A stretch of 64,000 nt of DNA from Vibrio navarrensis (GCF_015767675.1 NZ_CP065217.1:2852001-2916000), one strand, 5' to 3'. Counted from the stretch's first letter, positions 1 to 9,701 are shown. A program made the numbers and translations. The notes: a model not told the origin generated them from the letters alone.

Positions 1-48
1 CAAGCTGTAAAGACCACGGACAAGCTGTTAAGGATACTGGAGACAATT
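1..48 (+). other. 3' end of an upstream gene, unresolved
   Basis: The first 48 bases precede the first complete gene and probably hold the tail of the previous operon gene. In reading frame 3 the sequence is open from the window edge to a TGA at 66-68, which would overlap the next start by about 20 bases; in frame 2 a TAA lies at 8-10. In V. cholerae the gene at this place encodes the first ATPase of the (GlcNAc)2 transporter, but too little is visible to confirm that. Bases 1-20 and 21-41 form an imperfect tandem duplication, each copy starting CAAGCTGT and ending GGA. Confidence 0.3.
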
Positions 49-1044
49 ATGAGCAAAGAATATGGTGAGCTGCTGATTGAAGGCAAAAATGTCGTCAAAG
101 ACTTCCCGCTCAATAGCAACTCAATCAAACAATCTAAGATGCGTGCCCTCAATGACGTGTCATTCAAAATGTACAAAGCTCGCGGGTTATCGGTAGTGGG
201 TGAATCAGGCTCTGGTAAATCAACCACCGCCAAAATGATCGCCAAAATGTACGCGCCAAGCAACGGAGTCATCGAATACAAAGGCCGAGACATTCAAGAG
301 ATAACCTCAAGAAAAGATCTGATCGCTTACCGCGAAGGCATTCAGATGGTGTGGCAAGATCCGTTTGGTTCGCTTAACCCAACACACAATATCTTCCACC
401 ACATCGCTCGCCCATTGCTGATCCATAAAAAGATCGCCCCGGGCAACCCAAAAGAGCTGGAAGAGCGTGTTTACGATCTGCTGGAACAGGTCGGCCTTAT
501 TCCACCGAAAGAGACAGCAGCGAAGTTCCCCCATCAGCTTTCTGGTGGCCAACGTCAGCGCGTTAACTTAGCGCGCAATATTGCCGTAGGCGCTGAAGTG
601 GTATTGGCGGACGAACCGACTTCAATGCTGGATGTATCGATTCGTGCTGGCGTGCTTAACTTGATGGAGGAGATGAAGTTTGAGAAACAGATGTCGCTTC
701 TCTACATCACGCACGACATCGCAACCGCACGCTATATTGCCGAAGATCTGGCCGTGATGTACGTCGGTCACATGGTGGAATGGGGAGATACGGAAGAGAT
801 CATTCATGATCCTCAACACCCTTACACACAACTGTTGGTGTCTGCGGTGCCCGATCCAAGCAAATCGATTCACGACAAGTTAAAAGGCAACAAAGGGGAA
901 ATCCCACTCTGGACACCCGCTTCCGTTGGTTGCCCTTTTGCGGGTCGCTGTGAACACGCCACCAGCCGATGCCGCGAGCAGTTACCTGAAGTAACGCAGC
1001 TCTCGGAAAACCACTTTGTTCGTTGTTATTTATTTGACAATTAA
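49..1044 (+). CDS. Chitobiose/oligopeptide-type ABC transporter ATP-binding protein
   Basis: This is an ATPase of the Dpp/Opp family that powers import of a solute across the inner membrane. The Walker A motif GESGSGKST is at residues 51-59, followed by a Q-loop (MVWQDP), the signature LSGGQRQR near residue 165 and Walker B with VLADEPTS. The C-terminus carries the Cys-containing extension typical of OppF/DppF-type subunits (CPFAGRC). At 331 aa it has the usual family length. It lies directly upstream of chitin-disaccharide catabolic genes in the same direction, so the substrate is most likely (GlcNAc)2, as in the corresponding V. cholerae operon. A GGAG ribosome site precedes the ATG. The substrate is inferred from context. 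Confidence 0.9.
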   Translation: MSKEYGELLIEGKNVVKDFPLNSNSIKQSKMRALNDVSFKMYKARGLSVVGESGSGKSTTAKMIAKMYAPSNGVIEYKGRDIQEITSRKDLIAYREGIQMVWQDPFGSLNPTHNIFHHIARPLLIHKKIAPGNPKELEERVYDLLEQVGLIPPKETAAKFPHQLSGGQRQRVNLARNIAVGAEVVLADEPTSMLDVSIRAGVLNLMEEMKFEKQMSLLYITHDIATARYIAEDLAVMYVGHMVEWGDTEEIIHDPQHPYTQLLVSAVPDPSKSIHDKLKGNKGEIPLWTPASVGCPFAGRCEHATSRCREQLPEVTQLSENHFVRCYLFDN

Positions 1045-1110
1045 GCCCAATAGAGCCAGGACTCGTCCTGGCTCTGGCAATAACTAGAAATCCTTTGTCG
1101 GAGATTTGCA

Positions 1111-2832
1111 ATGCTGCTACTCACTAACCATATAGGCTACGAACGAAACGGCCCCAAGAAAGCCGTGCTTCAGACGCGTCAAGCACGTCTGTCGTCTGAC
1201 ACCGCCTTGCTGGTCTGTGCCAACGAGCATCAAACAATCACTACCCTTTCAATACAAAAAGTCGGTCGCGTCGCCAACTGGCATCAAGGGTATTTTTACA
1301 CCATTGATTTTAGTGACTTTAACCACGTTGGTGAGTTCTATCTGCGCTTTGACAACCTATGTTCAGCCACCTTTACCATCGGCGACACTTTACTGTTCAA
1401 GCGAACCTTTTCCGACGTATTACACTACTTTAAATCACAACGCTGCGGCGGAGTTTTTGACCAACAAGATAAAGCCGTTCCTTTGCTGCACAGCGAGCAA
1501 ACTGTGGATGTACGAGGAGGCTGGTACGACGCCTCGGGCGATGTGAGTAAATATCTCAGCCATCTCTCTTATGCCAACTATCTCAACCCACAGCAAACCC
1601 CCATGGTGGTGTGGAACATGCTCAAAGGTTTAGAGTTGATGAGCGAAAGCTCGGATTTTCCGGCATTTAGTCAAGTGCGACTAAAAGAGGAAGCGCTGCA
1701 TGGCGCTGATTTTTTGGTCAGAATGCAAAACCCTAAAGGATTCTTTTACACCACGGTCTTCGACAAGTGGAGTAAAGACGTCAAACAACGGGAAATTTGT
1801 ACTTACGCAACTCAACAGGGTCACAAGTCTGACGACTACCAAGCGGGATTTCGCCAAGGTGGCGGCATCGCAATAGCGGCGCTGGCGGCTGCCGCAAGAT
1901 TGGATGTACACGGCGAGTATGATCAGCAGAAGTACCTCAACGCAGCCGAAAATGGCTACTGGCATCTGAAAGAAAGCAATCGCTATTATCTCAATGACGG
2001 TGAAGAGAACATCATTGACGAGTACTGCGCTCTGCTGGCATGTGTCGAGCTATATCGTTCAACGCAAGAGCGTCGATATCTACAAGAAAGTCGCGCTTGG
2101 GCAGCTCGCCTTGCGGTGCGTCAACACAACGATGAGCAGTTCGCCCATTTCTGGTCAGCTAATCAAGATGGTTCTCGCCCTTATTTCCACGCGGCCGAAG
2201 CGGGGCTGCCCGTGATTGCCCTGTGTGAATATCTGGCTATCGAAAGCGATGAACAATACAGCGAGCCGCTGCGTCAAGTGGTGCACAACGCGTGCTGGTT
2301 TGAAGTGACTATCACCAACAAAGTGACCAACCCCTTTGGTTATCCTCGCCAGTACGTTAAAGGGGTTGAACAAGCCAAACGTGACGCCTTTTTTATCGCC
2401 CAGCAAAACGAATCGGGCTATTGGTGGCAGGGTGAAAATGCCCGTCTTGGATCGCTTGCTGTGATGGGCTTTTTAGCGCAAAAACACCTCCGCGATGAGG
2501 CGCTCAAAGACGCACTTTCACTCCTAGCGCAAGATGCCTTGAACTGGATTTTAGGGCTAAATCCATACGATATGTGCATGCTTGATGGCCACGGCCATAA
2601 CAATCCGGATTACCTTCCGCATATAGGTTTTTTCAACGCCAAAGGCGGGGTATGCAACGGGATTACTGCTGGATTTGAGGACGAAGAAGATATCGCCTTC
2701 AACCCTGACGGGCAAAAAGACGACATGTTGCAGAACTGGCGTTGGGGGGAGCAATGGATCCCTCACGGCGCTTGGTATTTGCTCGCCATGATGTGTCAAG
2801 TACATCACCACACTCAGTTCGATCAGGAGTGA
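1111..2832 (+). CDS. GH9 family exo-beta-D-glucosaminidase (endoglucanase-like)
   Basis: This is a family 9 glycoside hydrolase. An N-terminal immunoglobulin-like domain (about residues 1-90, opening with NHIGYERNGPKKAV) precedes the (alpha/alpha)6 catalytic barrel. The nucleophile-side motif appears as GGWYDASGDVSKY near residue 135, and the C-terminal acidic stretch FEDEEDIAFNPDG near residue 520 should hold the proton donor. There is no signal peptide, so the enzyme is cytoplasmic and not a secreted cellulase. Related Vibrio and Photobacterium GH9 proteins of chitin operons release glucosamine from chitosan-type oligosaccharides, which fits the kinase encoded next. Substrate assignment rests on family and context. 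The ribosome site is GGAG, spaced about 8 bases from ATG. Confidence 0.85.
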   Translation: MLLLTNHIGYERNGPKKAVLQTRQARLSSDTALLVCANEHQTITTLSIQKVGRVANWHQGYFYTIDFSDFNHVGEFYLRFDNLCSATFTIGDTLLFKRTFSDVLHYFKSQRCGGVFDQQDKAVPLLHSEQTVDVRGGWYDASGDVSKYLSHLSYANYLNPQQTPMVVWNMLKGLELMSESSDFPAFSQVRLKEEALHGADFLVRMQNPKGFFYTTVFDKWSKDVKQREICTYATQQGHKSDDYQAGFRQGGGIAIAALAAAARLDVHGEYDQQKYLNAAENGYWHLKESNRYYLNDGEENIIDEYCALLACVELYRSTQERRYLQESRAWAARLAVRQHNDEQFAHFWSANQDGSRPYFHAAEAGLPVIALCEYLAIESDEQYSEPLRQVVHNACWFEVTITNKVTNPFGYPRQYVKGVEQAKRDAFFIAQQNESGYWWQGENARLGSLAVMGFLAQKHLRDEALKDALSLLAQDALNWILGLNPYDMCMLDGHGHNNPDYLPHIGFFNAKGGVCNGITAGFEDEEDIAFNPDGQKDDMLQNWRWGEQWIPHGAWYLLAMMCQVHHHTQFDQE

Positions 2833-2836
2833 GCCA

Positions 2837-3727
2837 ATGAAAGAATTTTACGTGGGGATTGATGGCGGAGGCACCTCGTGCCGCGCTCGGATCCGCGATG
2901 CGCAAGGTACGCTAATTGGCGAGGGCAGAAGTGGCAGTGCCAATATCATGCTCGGCGCGGAACTCGCCATGACATCCATCATCTCGGCCATTCGCCAAGC
3001 CGCGATGCAAGGTGGCCTAACCGAGCAGGATTTCGCCAGTATGCATTTGGGCTTAGCACTGGCGGGAGCAGAGCATAAAGCCTCTTGGCACGCATTTATG
3101 CAACAGCCGCATCCTTTTGCCAGTGTCACTTTGAATACGGACGCGTACGGCGCTTGCCTTGGGGCGCACAACGGTAAGAACGGCGCGATCATGATCGCAG
3201 GCACAGGATCGTGCGGCATCTATCTGCAAGAGGGTGTGCAGCATGTGGTGGGAGGACGCGAGTTTCCTATCTCCGATCAAGGTGGTGGTGCTGTTATGGG
3301 CTTGAGACTTATCCAACAAGTGTTACTCGCCGAAGACGGCATTCGCGAGAAAACCCCACTTTGCCTGCACGTGATGACGCATTTTAACCAAGATGTCGAC
3401 GCTATTGTTGAATGGTCCAAAAAGGCACTGCCACGAGACTATGGCTGCTTTTCTCCCGCTATTTTCCAGCACGCGGAACAGGCCGACTCGCTGGCAATTG
3501 AGCTGTTAAAACAGACGGCGCAGGACATTGAGATGTTTCTCATCGCTTTACATAAACGCGGCGCAACGCGCATCTGCTTAATGGGCAGTATCGCAGAACG
3601 TATTTTGCAATGGTTATCACCACCCGTTCAGCAATGGATCGTCGAGCCACAACACGACGCTATAGAAGGGGCTTTGATGTTTGCCGGTCAAGACAAACAC
3701 AACCTCTATGCTATGACCCAACAATAG
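2837..3727 (+). CDS. Glucosamine/N-acetylglucosamine kinase, BadF/BcrA ATPase fold
   Basis: An ATP-dependent amino-sugar kinase of the ASKHA (actin/Hsp70/hexokinase) superfamily, 296 aa. The phosphate-1 loop GIDGGGTS is at residues 8-15, a second nucleotide-binding segment IAGTGSCG is near residue 119, and SDQGGG near residue 146 matches the BadF/BadG family. It starts four bases after the GH9 stop, so the two are translationally linked. The V. cholerae counterpart was described as a glucosamine-specific kinase, which suggests it phosphorylates the glucosamine released by the GH9 enzyme. That literature used the name GspK, which must not be confused with the type II secretion pseudopilin. Specificity for GlcN versus GlcNAc cannot be read from sequence. 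Confidence 0.88.
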   Translation: MKEFYVGIDGGGTSCRARIRDAQGTLIGEGRSGSANIMLGAELAMTSIISAIRQAAMQGGLTEQDFASMHLGLALAGAEHKASWHAFMQQPHPFASVTLNTDAYGACLGAHNGKNGAIMIAGTGSCGIYLQEGVQHVVGGREFPISDQGGGAVMGLRLIQQVLLAEDGIREKTPLCLHVMTHFNQDVDAIVEWSKKALPRDYGCFSPAIFQHAEQADSLAIELLKQTAQDIEMFLIALHKRGATRICLMGSIAERILQWLSPPVQQWIVEPQHDAIEGALMFAGQDKHNLYAMTQQ

Positions 3728-3736
3728 GAATTGTTC

Positions 3737-5656
3737 ATGGAATATCGTATTGACCTGGTTGTCCTTTCGGAGCAGAAACAGAATTGTCGTTTTGGGCTCA
3801 CTTTGCATAATCTCAGTGACCAGGATCTGCCCGCATGGTCGCTCACTTTTGCTTTCAATCGCTTCATTCAGCCTGGTAGCGTCTCACATGGCACACTGAC
3901 GCAAATTGGTAGCTATTGCCAGCTAAAGCCGGAAACGCAAGTGTTAGCGGCAAATGACCACTTTTACTGTGAATTTAGCGTGCAAACCAATCCATTTCGC
4001 TACTATTCCGATGGTTTAAATCAAGCCTTTATTGAATTTCAGCAAAGCGATACACGGGTTCGCCACCCGGTGGATGTCCCTCCTATCGTACTTGCTTCCC
4101 CTTATCGTGAACGCGAGGTGCTGCCACATACTTTAGCCAGTGAGCACGCCCTGCTACCTAAACCGAACGCGATGACTCTTAATAAAGGGATCTTTACCCT
4201 TACCGCTGAGAGCGGCGTAGCTTGGCAATGCGATGCAGCGCAAAGCGCAGCCCTGTGGTTTATTGACGAGCTGCAACGTATTCACCACATCACTCTTCGC
4301 GCCGATGAGCATGGCAAGCTGGTATATAAAAAGAATCCTACCTTGGATGAAGGGGTTTATCACCTCAATATCAGTGAGTCGCACATCTCGATCGAGTCAG
4401 GATCGCAGGCTGGCTTCGTCCACGCCAGCGCCACCTTATTGCAATGGATTGGTTGCCCTGAAGAGAGTCAGCCGATTGAACTGGTGTGCTGCACGATTGC
4501 CGATCAACCACGCTTTGATTATCGCGGCATGATGCTCGATTGCTCACGCCATTTTCACAGTATCGAGCAAGTTAAACGTCTGATTAACTTGTTGGCGCAC
4601 TACAAATTCAACACCTTCCATTGGCATCTGACCGACGATGAAGGCTGGAGAATTGAGATCAAAGCGTTCCCTGAGCTGACCGAAATTGGCGCTTGGCGCG
4701 GTGTCGATGAAGCCATTGAGCCGCAATACACCCATATTTCGCAGCGCTACGGTGGCTTTTATAGCCAAGAAGAGATCAAAGAGGTGGTCGCGTTTGCACA
4801 GCAACGAGGCATTAATGTCATTCCTGAAATTGATGTGCCGGGGCACTGCCGCGCGGCGATCAAATCACTGCCACACTTACTGGTTGAAGAACAAGACACC
4901 ACCGTCTATCGCAGCATTCAAAACTACTCTGACAACGTGTTAAACCCTGCGTTAGAAGGGACTTACCAGTTCCTTTATCGCGTCTTAGAAGAAGTCACGG
5001 CACTGTTTCCTTCTCCTTATGTCCATATCGGCGCCGATGAAGTGCCACATGGCGTTTGGTCAAACAGCCCGAGCTGCCAAGCGTTGATGGCGGAATGTGG
5101 CTACCAAGATTACAAAGAGCTTCAGGGACACTTACTACGCCACGCGGAACAAAAACTGCGCTCACTAGGCAAACGCATGCTTGGCTGGGAAGAAGCACAA
5201 CACGGCGACAAAGTCAGCAAAGACACCGTTATCTACTCTTGGCTGAGTGAAGATGCGGCGGTGAACTGCGCTCGCCAAGGGTTTGATGTGGTGCTCCAGC
5301 CTGCACAAACCACCTATCTCGATATGACACAAGATTACGCACCGGAAGAGCCGGGGGTAGATTGGGCCAATCCACTGCCACTTGAAAAAGCCTATACCTA
5401 CGAGCCGCTTGCCAATATACCGGCTGACGACCCAATTCATAAACGAATTTGGGGAATCCAAACGGCTCTTTGGTGCGAAATCATTAATAACCCACAACGC
5501 ATGGACTACATGATCTTCCCACGCTTAACCGCGCTGGCCGAAGCGTGTTGGACCGAAAAACAGCAACGCGACTGGCCCGACTACTTAGCAAGACTCAAAG
5601 GCCACTTACCGCTGCTCGACAAACAAGGCGTGCAATATCGTCAGCCTTGGAAATAG
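3737..5656 (+). CDS. Cytoplasmic GH20 beta-N-acetylhexosaminidase
   Basis: A family 20 hexosaminidase of 639 aa that removes terminal GlcNAc. The N-terminal 130 residues resemble the carbohydrate-binding domain of chitobiases, followed by a GH20b domain and the TIM barrel. The catalytic Asp-Glu pair is visible in HIGADEVPHGVW (around residue 437), and the substrate motif HWHLTDDEGWR is near residue 295. No signal peptide is present, so it acts on imported oligosaccharide. I start it at the ATG at 3737, six bases after a GGAA ribosome site, rather than at an in-frame TTG two codons upstream. It is nine bases downstream of the kinase stop, in the same operon. Confidence 0.9.
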   Translation: MEYRIDLVVLSEQKQNCRFGLTLHNLSDQDLPAWSLTFAFNRFIQPGSVSHGTLTQIGSYCQLKPETQVLAANDHFYCEFSVQTNPFRYYSDGLNQAFIEFQQSDTRVRHPVDVPPIVLASPYREREVLPHTLASEHALLPKPNAMTLNKGIFTLTAESGVAWQCDAAQSAALWFIDELQRIHHITLRADEHGKLVYKKNPTLDEGVYHLNISESHISIESGSQAGFVHASATLLQWIGCPEESQPIELVCCTIADQPRFDYRGMMLDCSRHFHSIEQVKRLINLLAHYKFNTFHWHLTDDEGWRIEIKAFPELTEIGAWRGVDEAIEPQYTHISQRYGGFYSQEEIKEVVAFAQQRGINVIPEIDVPGHCRAAIKSLPHLLVEEQDTTVYRSIQNYSDNVLNPALEGTYQFLYRVLEEVTALFPSPYVHIGADEVPHGVWSNSPSCQALMAECGYQDYKELQGHLLRHAEQKLRSLGKRMLGWEEAQHGDKVSKDTVIYSWLSEDAAVNCARQGFDVVLQPAQTTYLDMTQDYAPEEPGVDWANPLPLEKAYTYEPLANIPADDPIHKRIWGIQTALWCEIINNPQRMDYMIFPRLTALAEACWTEKQQRDWPDYLARLKGHLPLLDKQGVQYRQPWK

Positions 5657-5745
5657 ACAATCCGCCGGGGGCAAAAGCGCCAGGCTGTTTTACTCGCTTT
5701 AGTTTTTGACTGCCTATGCGGCAGTTTGTTGAAAAGGAAATGACA

Positions 5746-8151
5746 ATGAAATACGGCTATTTCGATAATGACAATCGTGAATACGTCATCACCCGTCCAG
5801 ATGTACCAGCACCTTGGACGAACTATCTGGGCACAGAAAAGTTCTGTACCGTCATCTCACACAACGCGGGCGGCTACTCTTTCTATCACTCGCCCGAGTA
5901 CAACCGCGTGACCAAATTCCGCCCCAACTTTACCCAAGATCGCCCGGGACATTACGTCTATCTGCGTGATGATGCCACTGGCGACTACTGGTCTATTTCC
6001 TGGCAACCTGTGGCAAAAAGCCTTGAACAAGCGAGCTACGAAGTTCGTCATGGCCTCTCCTACTCAAAATTTAAATGTGAGTACAATGGCATCGTGGCGA
6101 AAAAAACGCTCTTCGTGCCAAAAGGCGAAGATGCCGAAGTTTGGGATGTTGAGATCGAAAACACGTCAAATGAAGTGCGCACCATCAGTGCATTCAACTA
6201 TGTTGAGTTTTCTTTCAGCCACATCAAATCAGATAACCAAAACCACCAGATGTCACTCTACTCTGCGGGCACCGAATTCAAAGATGGCGTGATTGAGTAT
6301 GACTTATACTACAACACCGACGACTTCCTTGGTTTCTATTATCTTACGGCCACATTTGATGCCGACAGCTACGATGGCCAGCGCGATACGTTCCTCGGCA
6401 TGTACCGCGACGAAGCCAACCCAATTGCAGTCGCGCAAGGTCAGTGCTCGAACAGCGCGCAAACTTGTTACAACCACTGTGGTGCGCTGCATAAGCAATT
6501 TGTGCTACAACCGGGCGAGAAAGTGCGCTTTGCGGTGATCTTAGGTGTAGGTAAAGGCAACGGCGCAAAACTGCGTGAAAAATACCAAGATCTTAACCAA
6601 GTGGATCAAGCGTTTGCCGGTATCAAAGCACACTGGGACGAGCGCTGTGAGAAGTTCCAGGTGAAATCACCAAACGCTGGTTTGGATACCATGATCAACG
6701 CATGGACACTCTACCAAGCAGAAACCTGTGTGGTATGGTCGCGCTTTGCCTCGTTCATAGAAGTCGGTGGCCGTACCGGTTTGGGTTATCGTGATACCGC
6801 ACAAGATGCGATCTCAGTTCCGCACACCAACCCAGCAATGACGCGCAAACGCCTAGTTGATCTGCTGCGCGGCCAAGTGAAAGCAGGCTACGGTTTGCAC
6901 CTCTTCGATCCTGACTGGTTTGATCCAGAAAAAGCCGATGTTAAACCATCGAAATCACCCACCGTTGTTCCAACACCGTCTGACGACGATAAGATCCACG
7001 GTATTAAAGACACCTGTTCAGACGACCACCTGTGGATCGTGCCAACCATCTTGAACTATGTGAAAGAGACGGGCGATATCGGCTTTATTGACGAACTGAT
7101 CCCTTACGCAGACGGCGGCAACGCGACCGTTTACGAACACATGATGGCGGCGCTGGATTTCTCCGCAGAATACGTCGGTCAAACCGGTATCTGTAAAGGG
7201 CTACGTGCCGACTGGAACGACTGTCTAAACCTCGGCGGCGGTGAGTCATCCATGGTGTCGTTCCTGCACTTCTGGGCACTGGAAGCCTTCTTGGAACTGT
7301 CTCGTTTCCGCAACGATGACGCCGCAACCGATAAGTACCAAGCGATGGCAAACGGCGTTCGTGAAGCATGTGAAACCCACCTATGGGATGAGAAAGGCGA
7401 ATGGTACATCCGCGGCCTGACCAAAGATGGCGACAAGATCGGCACCTTCGACCAAGTGGAAGGTAAAGTACACCTTGAGTCCAACTCACTGGCGGTCCTT
7501 TCTGGTGCCGTCAGCCACGAGCGCGGTATCAAGGCGATGGATGCAGTCTACGAGTACTTGTTCTCGAAATATGGCCTACACCTAAACGCACCATCGTTTG
7601 CCACACCAAATGATGACATCGGTTTCGTCACTCGCGTTTACCAAGGCGTGAAAGAAAACGGCGCTATCTTCTCGCATCCAAACCCATGGGCATGGGTGGC
7701 AGAAGCGAAGCTCGGCCGCGGCGATCGCGCGATAGAGCTTTACGACGCGCTCAACCCATACAACCAAAACGACATCATTGAAACCCGCATTGCAGAACCG
7801 TACTCCTATGTGCAATTCATCATGGGGCGTGACCACCAAGACCACGGCCGGGCAAACCACCCATGGTTAACGGGGACTTCAGGTTGGGCGTATTACGCCA
7901 CCACCAACTTTATCCTCGGCGTGCGTACTGGTTTCGATTCACTTGAAATCGACCCATGTATTCCAACCTCGTGGCCTGGCTTTGAAGTGACTCGTCAATG
8001 GCGCGGCGCCACTTACCAAATCAAGGTAGAAAACCCGCAAGGCGTTTCAAAAGGAGTGAAATCGATCACTTTAAACGGTCAAGCGATCGCAGGTGCGGTT
8101 CCTGCGCAAGCGCAAGGTACGGTGAATGAGGTGGTGGTCGTGTTGGGATAA
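5746..8151 (+). CDS. chbP: N,N'-diacetylchitobiose phosphorylase (GH94)
   Basis: This enzyme splits (GlcNAc)2 with phosphate to GlcNAc-1-phosphate and GlcNAc, saving one ATP. It is 801 aa from the ATG at 5746, the length I recall for characterised Vibrio chitobiose phosphorylases. The N-terminal beta-sandwich (residues 1-270) opens MKYGYFDNDNREYVITRPD. The catalytic (alpha/alpha)6 barrel includes GLRADWNDCLNLGG, which should contain the general-acid Asp (near residue 490). An AAGGAA ribosome site at 5734-5739 favours this start over ATGs at 5716 and 5740. The next gene supplies a mutase for the sugar-1-phosphate product. Confidence 0.94.
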   Translation: MKYGYFDNDNREYVITRPDVPAPWTNYLGTEKFCTVISHNAGGYSFYHSPEYNRVTKFRPNFTQDRPGHYVYLRDDATGDYWSISWQPVAKSLEQASYEVRHGLSYSKFKCEYNGIVAKKTLFVPKGEDAEVWDVEIENTSNEVRTISAFNYVEFSFSHIKSDNQNHQMSLYSAGTEFKDGVIEYDLYYNTDDFLGFYYLTATFDADSYDGQRDTFLGMYRDEANPIAVAQGQCSNSAQTCYNHCGALHKQFVLQPGEKVRFAVILGVGKGNGAKLREKYQDLNQVDQAFAGIKAHWDERCEKFQVKSPNAGLDTMINAWTLYQAETCVVWSRFASFIEVGGRTGLGYRDTAQDAISVPHTNPAMTRKRLVDLLRGQVKAGYGLHLFDPDWFDPEKADVKPSKSPTVVPTPSDDDKIHGIKDTCSDDHLWIVPTILNYVKETGDIGFIDELIPYADGGNATVYEHMMAALDFSAEYVGQTGICKGLRADWNDCLNLGGGESSMVSFLHFWALEAFLELSRFRNDDAATDKYQAMANGVREACETHLWDEKGEWYIRGLTKDGDKIGTFDQVEGKVHLESNSLAVLSGAVSHERGIKAMDAVYEYLFSKYGLHLNAPSFATPNDDIGFVTRVYQGVKENGAIFSHPNPWAWVAEAKLGRGDRAIELYDALNPYNQNDIIETRIAEPYSYVQFIMGRDHQDHGRANHPWLTGTSGWAYYATTNFILGVRTGFDSLEIDPCIPTSWPGFEVTRQWRGATYQIKVENPQGVSKGVKSITLNGQAIAGAVPAQAQGTVNEVVVVLG

Positions 8152-8222
8152 CCCCATCACGGTATCGCTAGCAAAAATTTTTGGAAGTGGCCAAGTTGCC
8201 ACTTCCGATTGGAGATCAAGTT

Positions 8223-9638
8223 ATGATCAAATTTGGAACCGGTGGCTGGCGCGCTTTTATTGGCGAAGAGTTCACCAAAGACAACGTTCGCTTGGTCGCG
8301 CAAGCGGTCGCGAACATCATTCATGACGAAGCAGTGGCGCATCGCGGTTTTGTCATCGGCTACGACCGCCGTTTCTTGTCAGACAAAGCGGGGGCTTGGT
8401 TTGCAGAAGTGCTGGCGGCCAACGGCATTGTGGTCAGTTTTATCAATAAATTTGTCCCAACGCCGATTGTGATGTTTAAAGCCAAAGAAATGGGCTGTGC
8501 TTACTCTGCCTGTATTACCGCATCGCACAACCCCGCGGACTACAACGGCATCAAGGTATTTATTGAAGGCGGACGTGATGCTGACGAAGTGATCACGCAG
8601 AAGATCGAAGCGCAAATCGCCCATCTGACTCTAGATCAAGTGCAAAGCGTCGATTTCGAACAAGCGGTGCAAGACAAACAGATCAATATCATCAATCCGA
8701 TGAATGAGTTTGTCGATTCGATCATCGATTTTATCGATATTGAAGCGATTAAACGTGCCAATCTGCGCGTGTTGATTGACCCTATGTTTGGCGTGGCGAA
8801 AAACGCACTGCAAACCGTCCTGATTAATGGCCGCTGCGATGTCGACGTGATCAACGATGGCAAAAACCCAGACTTTGGCGGGCTAATGCCTTCGCCAAGT
8901 GCCGCGACGCTCTATCGTCTCAAGCACTTAGTGGCCGCAGAGGGCTACGACATTGGCATCGGCACTGACGGCGATGCCGACCGCTTGGGCATCATCGATG
9001 AGAAAGGCAACTTCATTCACCCTAACGAAGTGTTGATGCTGCTTTACTACTACCTGCTTGAATATAAAGGCTGGAAAGGTTCGGTGGTGCGCAATATCGC
9101 CACGACGCATATTCTCGACAAGATCGCCGCCGATCATGGCGAAGTGTGCTTTGAAGTTCCTGTTGGCTTTAAACACATCAGCTCACAAATGGAAGCGGAC
9201 GACTCTTTGATTGGTGGGGAGAGCTCTGGCGGCTTGACCATTCGCGGTCACATCAAGGGCAAAGATGGCGTATTCGCTTCTAGCCTGTTGGTGGAAATGC
9301 TCTCGGTGACTGGCAAAAAACTCTCTGAGTTACTCGATGAGATCTACAGCAAATACGGCTACGCCTACATGGCCGAAGGCGATTGCAAATTTAAAGCCGC
9401 GCAGAAAGAGGCGTTGTACAACAAAATTTATGTTGAGAAGCAGCTACCTGAGTTTGATTTTGCCATCGACAAAGTGAGTTATCACGACGGGGCCAAAGTC
9501 TACTTCCAAAATGGCGGCTGGGTGATTGCCCGCTTTTCCGGCACAGAGCCACTGCTGAGAATTTTTGCCGAGATGCAGGATAAAGAGACTGCTGAGCTTG
9601 TTCTTCAACAGTTTAAAGAATTTTTGGCTTTAAACTGA
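8223..9638 (+). CDS. Alpha-D-phosphohexomutase, likely GlcNAc-1-P to GlcNAc-6-P
   Basis: A four-domain alpha-D-phosphohexomutase of 471 aa. The phosphoserine loop TASHNP is near residue 100, the Mg-binding loop GTDGDADRLG near residue 247, the sugar loop GESSGG near residue 334 and the phosphate-binding loop RFSGTEPLLRI near the C-terminus. Because chitobiose phosphorylase is immediately upstream, the natural role is probably converting GlcNAc-1-phosphate to GlcNAc-6-phosphate for NagA/NagB catabolism; generic phosphoglucomutase or phosphomannomutase labels are less likely. I chose the ATG at 8223, preceded by GGAG, over an upstream in-frame TTG at 8181. It is the last gene of the operon. Confidence 0.88.
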   Translation: MIKFGTGGWRAFIGEEFTKDNVRLVAQAVANIIHDEAVAHRGFVIGYDRRFLSDKAGAWFAEVLAANGIVVSFINKFVPTPIVMFKAKEMGCAYSACITASHNPADYNGIKVFIEGGRDADEVITQKIEAQIAHLTLDQVQSVDFEQAVQDKQINIINPMNEFVDSIIDFIDIEAIKRANLRVLIDPMFGVAKNALQTVLINGRCDVDVINDGKNPDFGGLMPSPSAATLYRLKHLVAAEGYDIGIGTDGDADRLGIIDEKGNFIHPNEVLMLLYYYLLEYKGWKGSVVRNIATTHILDKIAADHGEVCFEVPVGFKHISSQMEADDSLIGGESSGGLTIRGHIKGKDGVFASSLLVEMLSVTGKKLSELLDEIYSKYGYAYMAEGDCKFKAAQKEALYNKIYVEKQLPEFDFAIDKVSYHDGAKVYFQNGGWVIARFSGTEPLLRIFAEMQDKETAELVLQQFKEFLALN

Positions 9639-9670
9639 TCCTGCCAAGAGGATTCACCTGAAGAACGATT

Positions 9671-9697
9671 GCCCGACACCAAGTCGGGCTTTTTTTT
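9671..9697 (+). terminator. Rho-independent terminator of the chitobiose operon
   Basis: A 7-bp stem GCCCGAC / GTCGGGC with a five-base loop is followed by eight T residues on the plus strand. It lies 33 bases after the mutase stop and separates this operon from the convergent fbp operon. Confidence 0.9.
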
Positions 9698-9701
9698 GCT
9701 C

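Noticed and set aside
2837..3727. Type II secretion pseudopilin because of the literature name GspK
   Set aside because: The protein is a soluble ASKHA-fold kinase without a prepilin leader; the shared name is coincidental.
7085..7489. Long minus-strand frame within chbP
   Set aside because: Arg/Ser-rich composition typical of an antisense frame; chbP is complete and of standard length.
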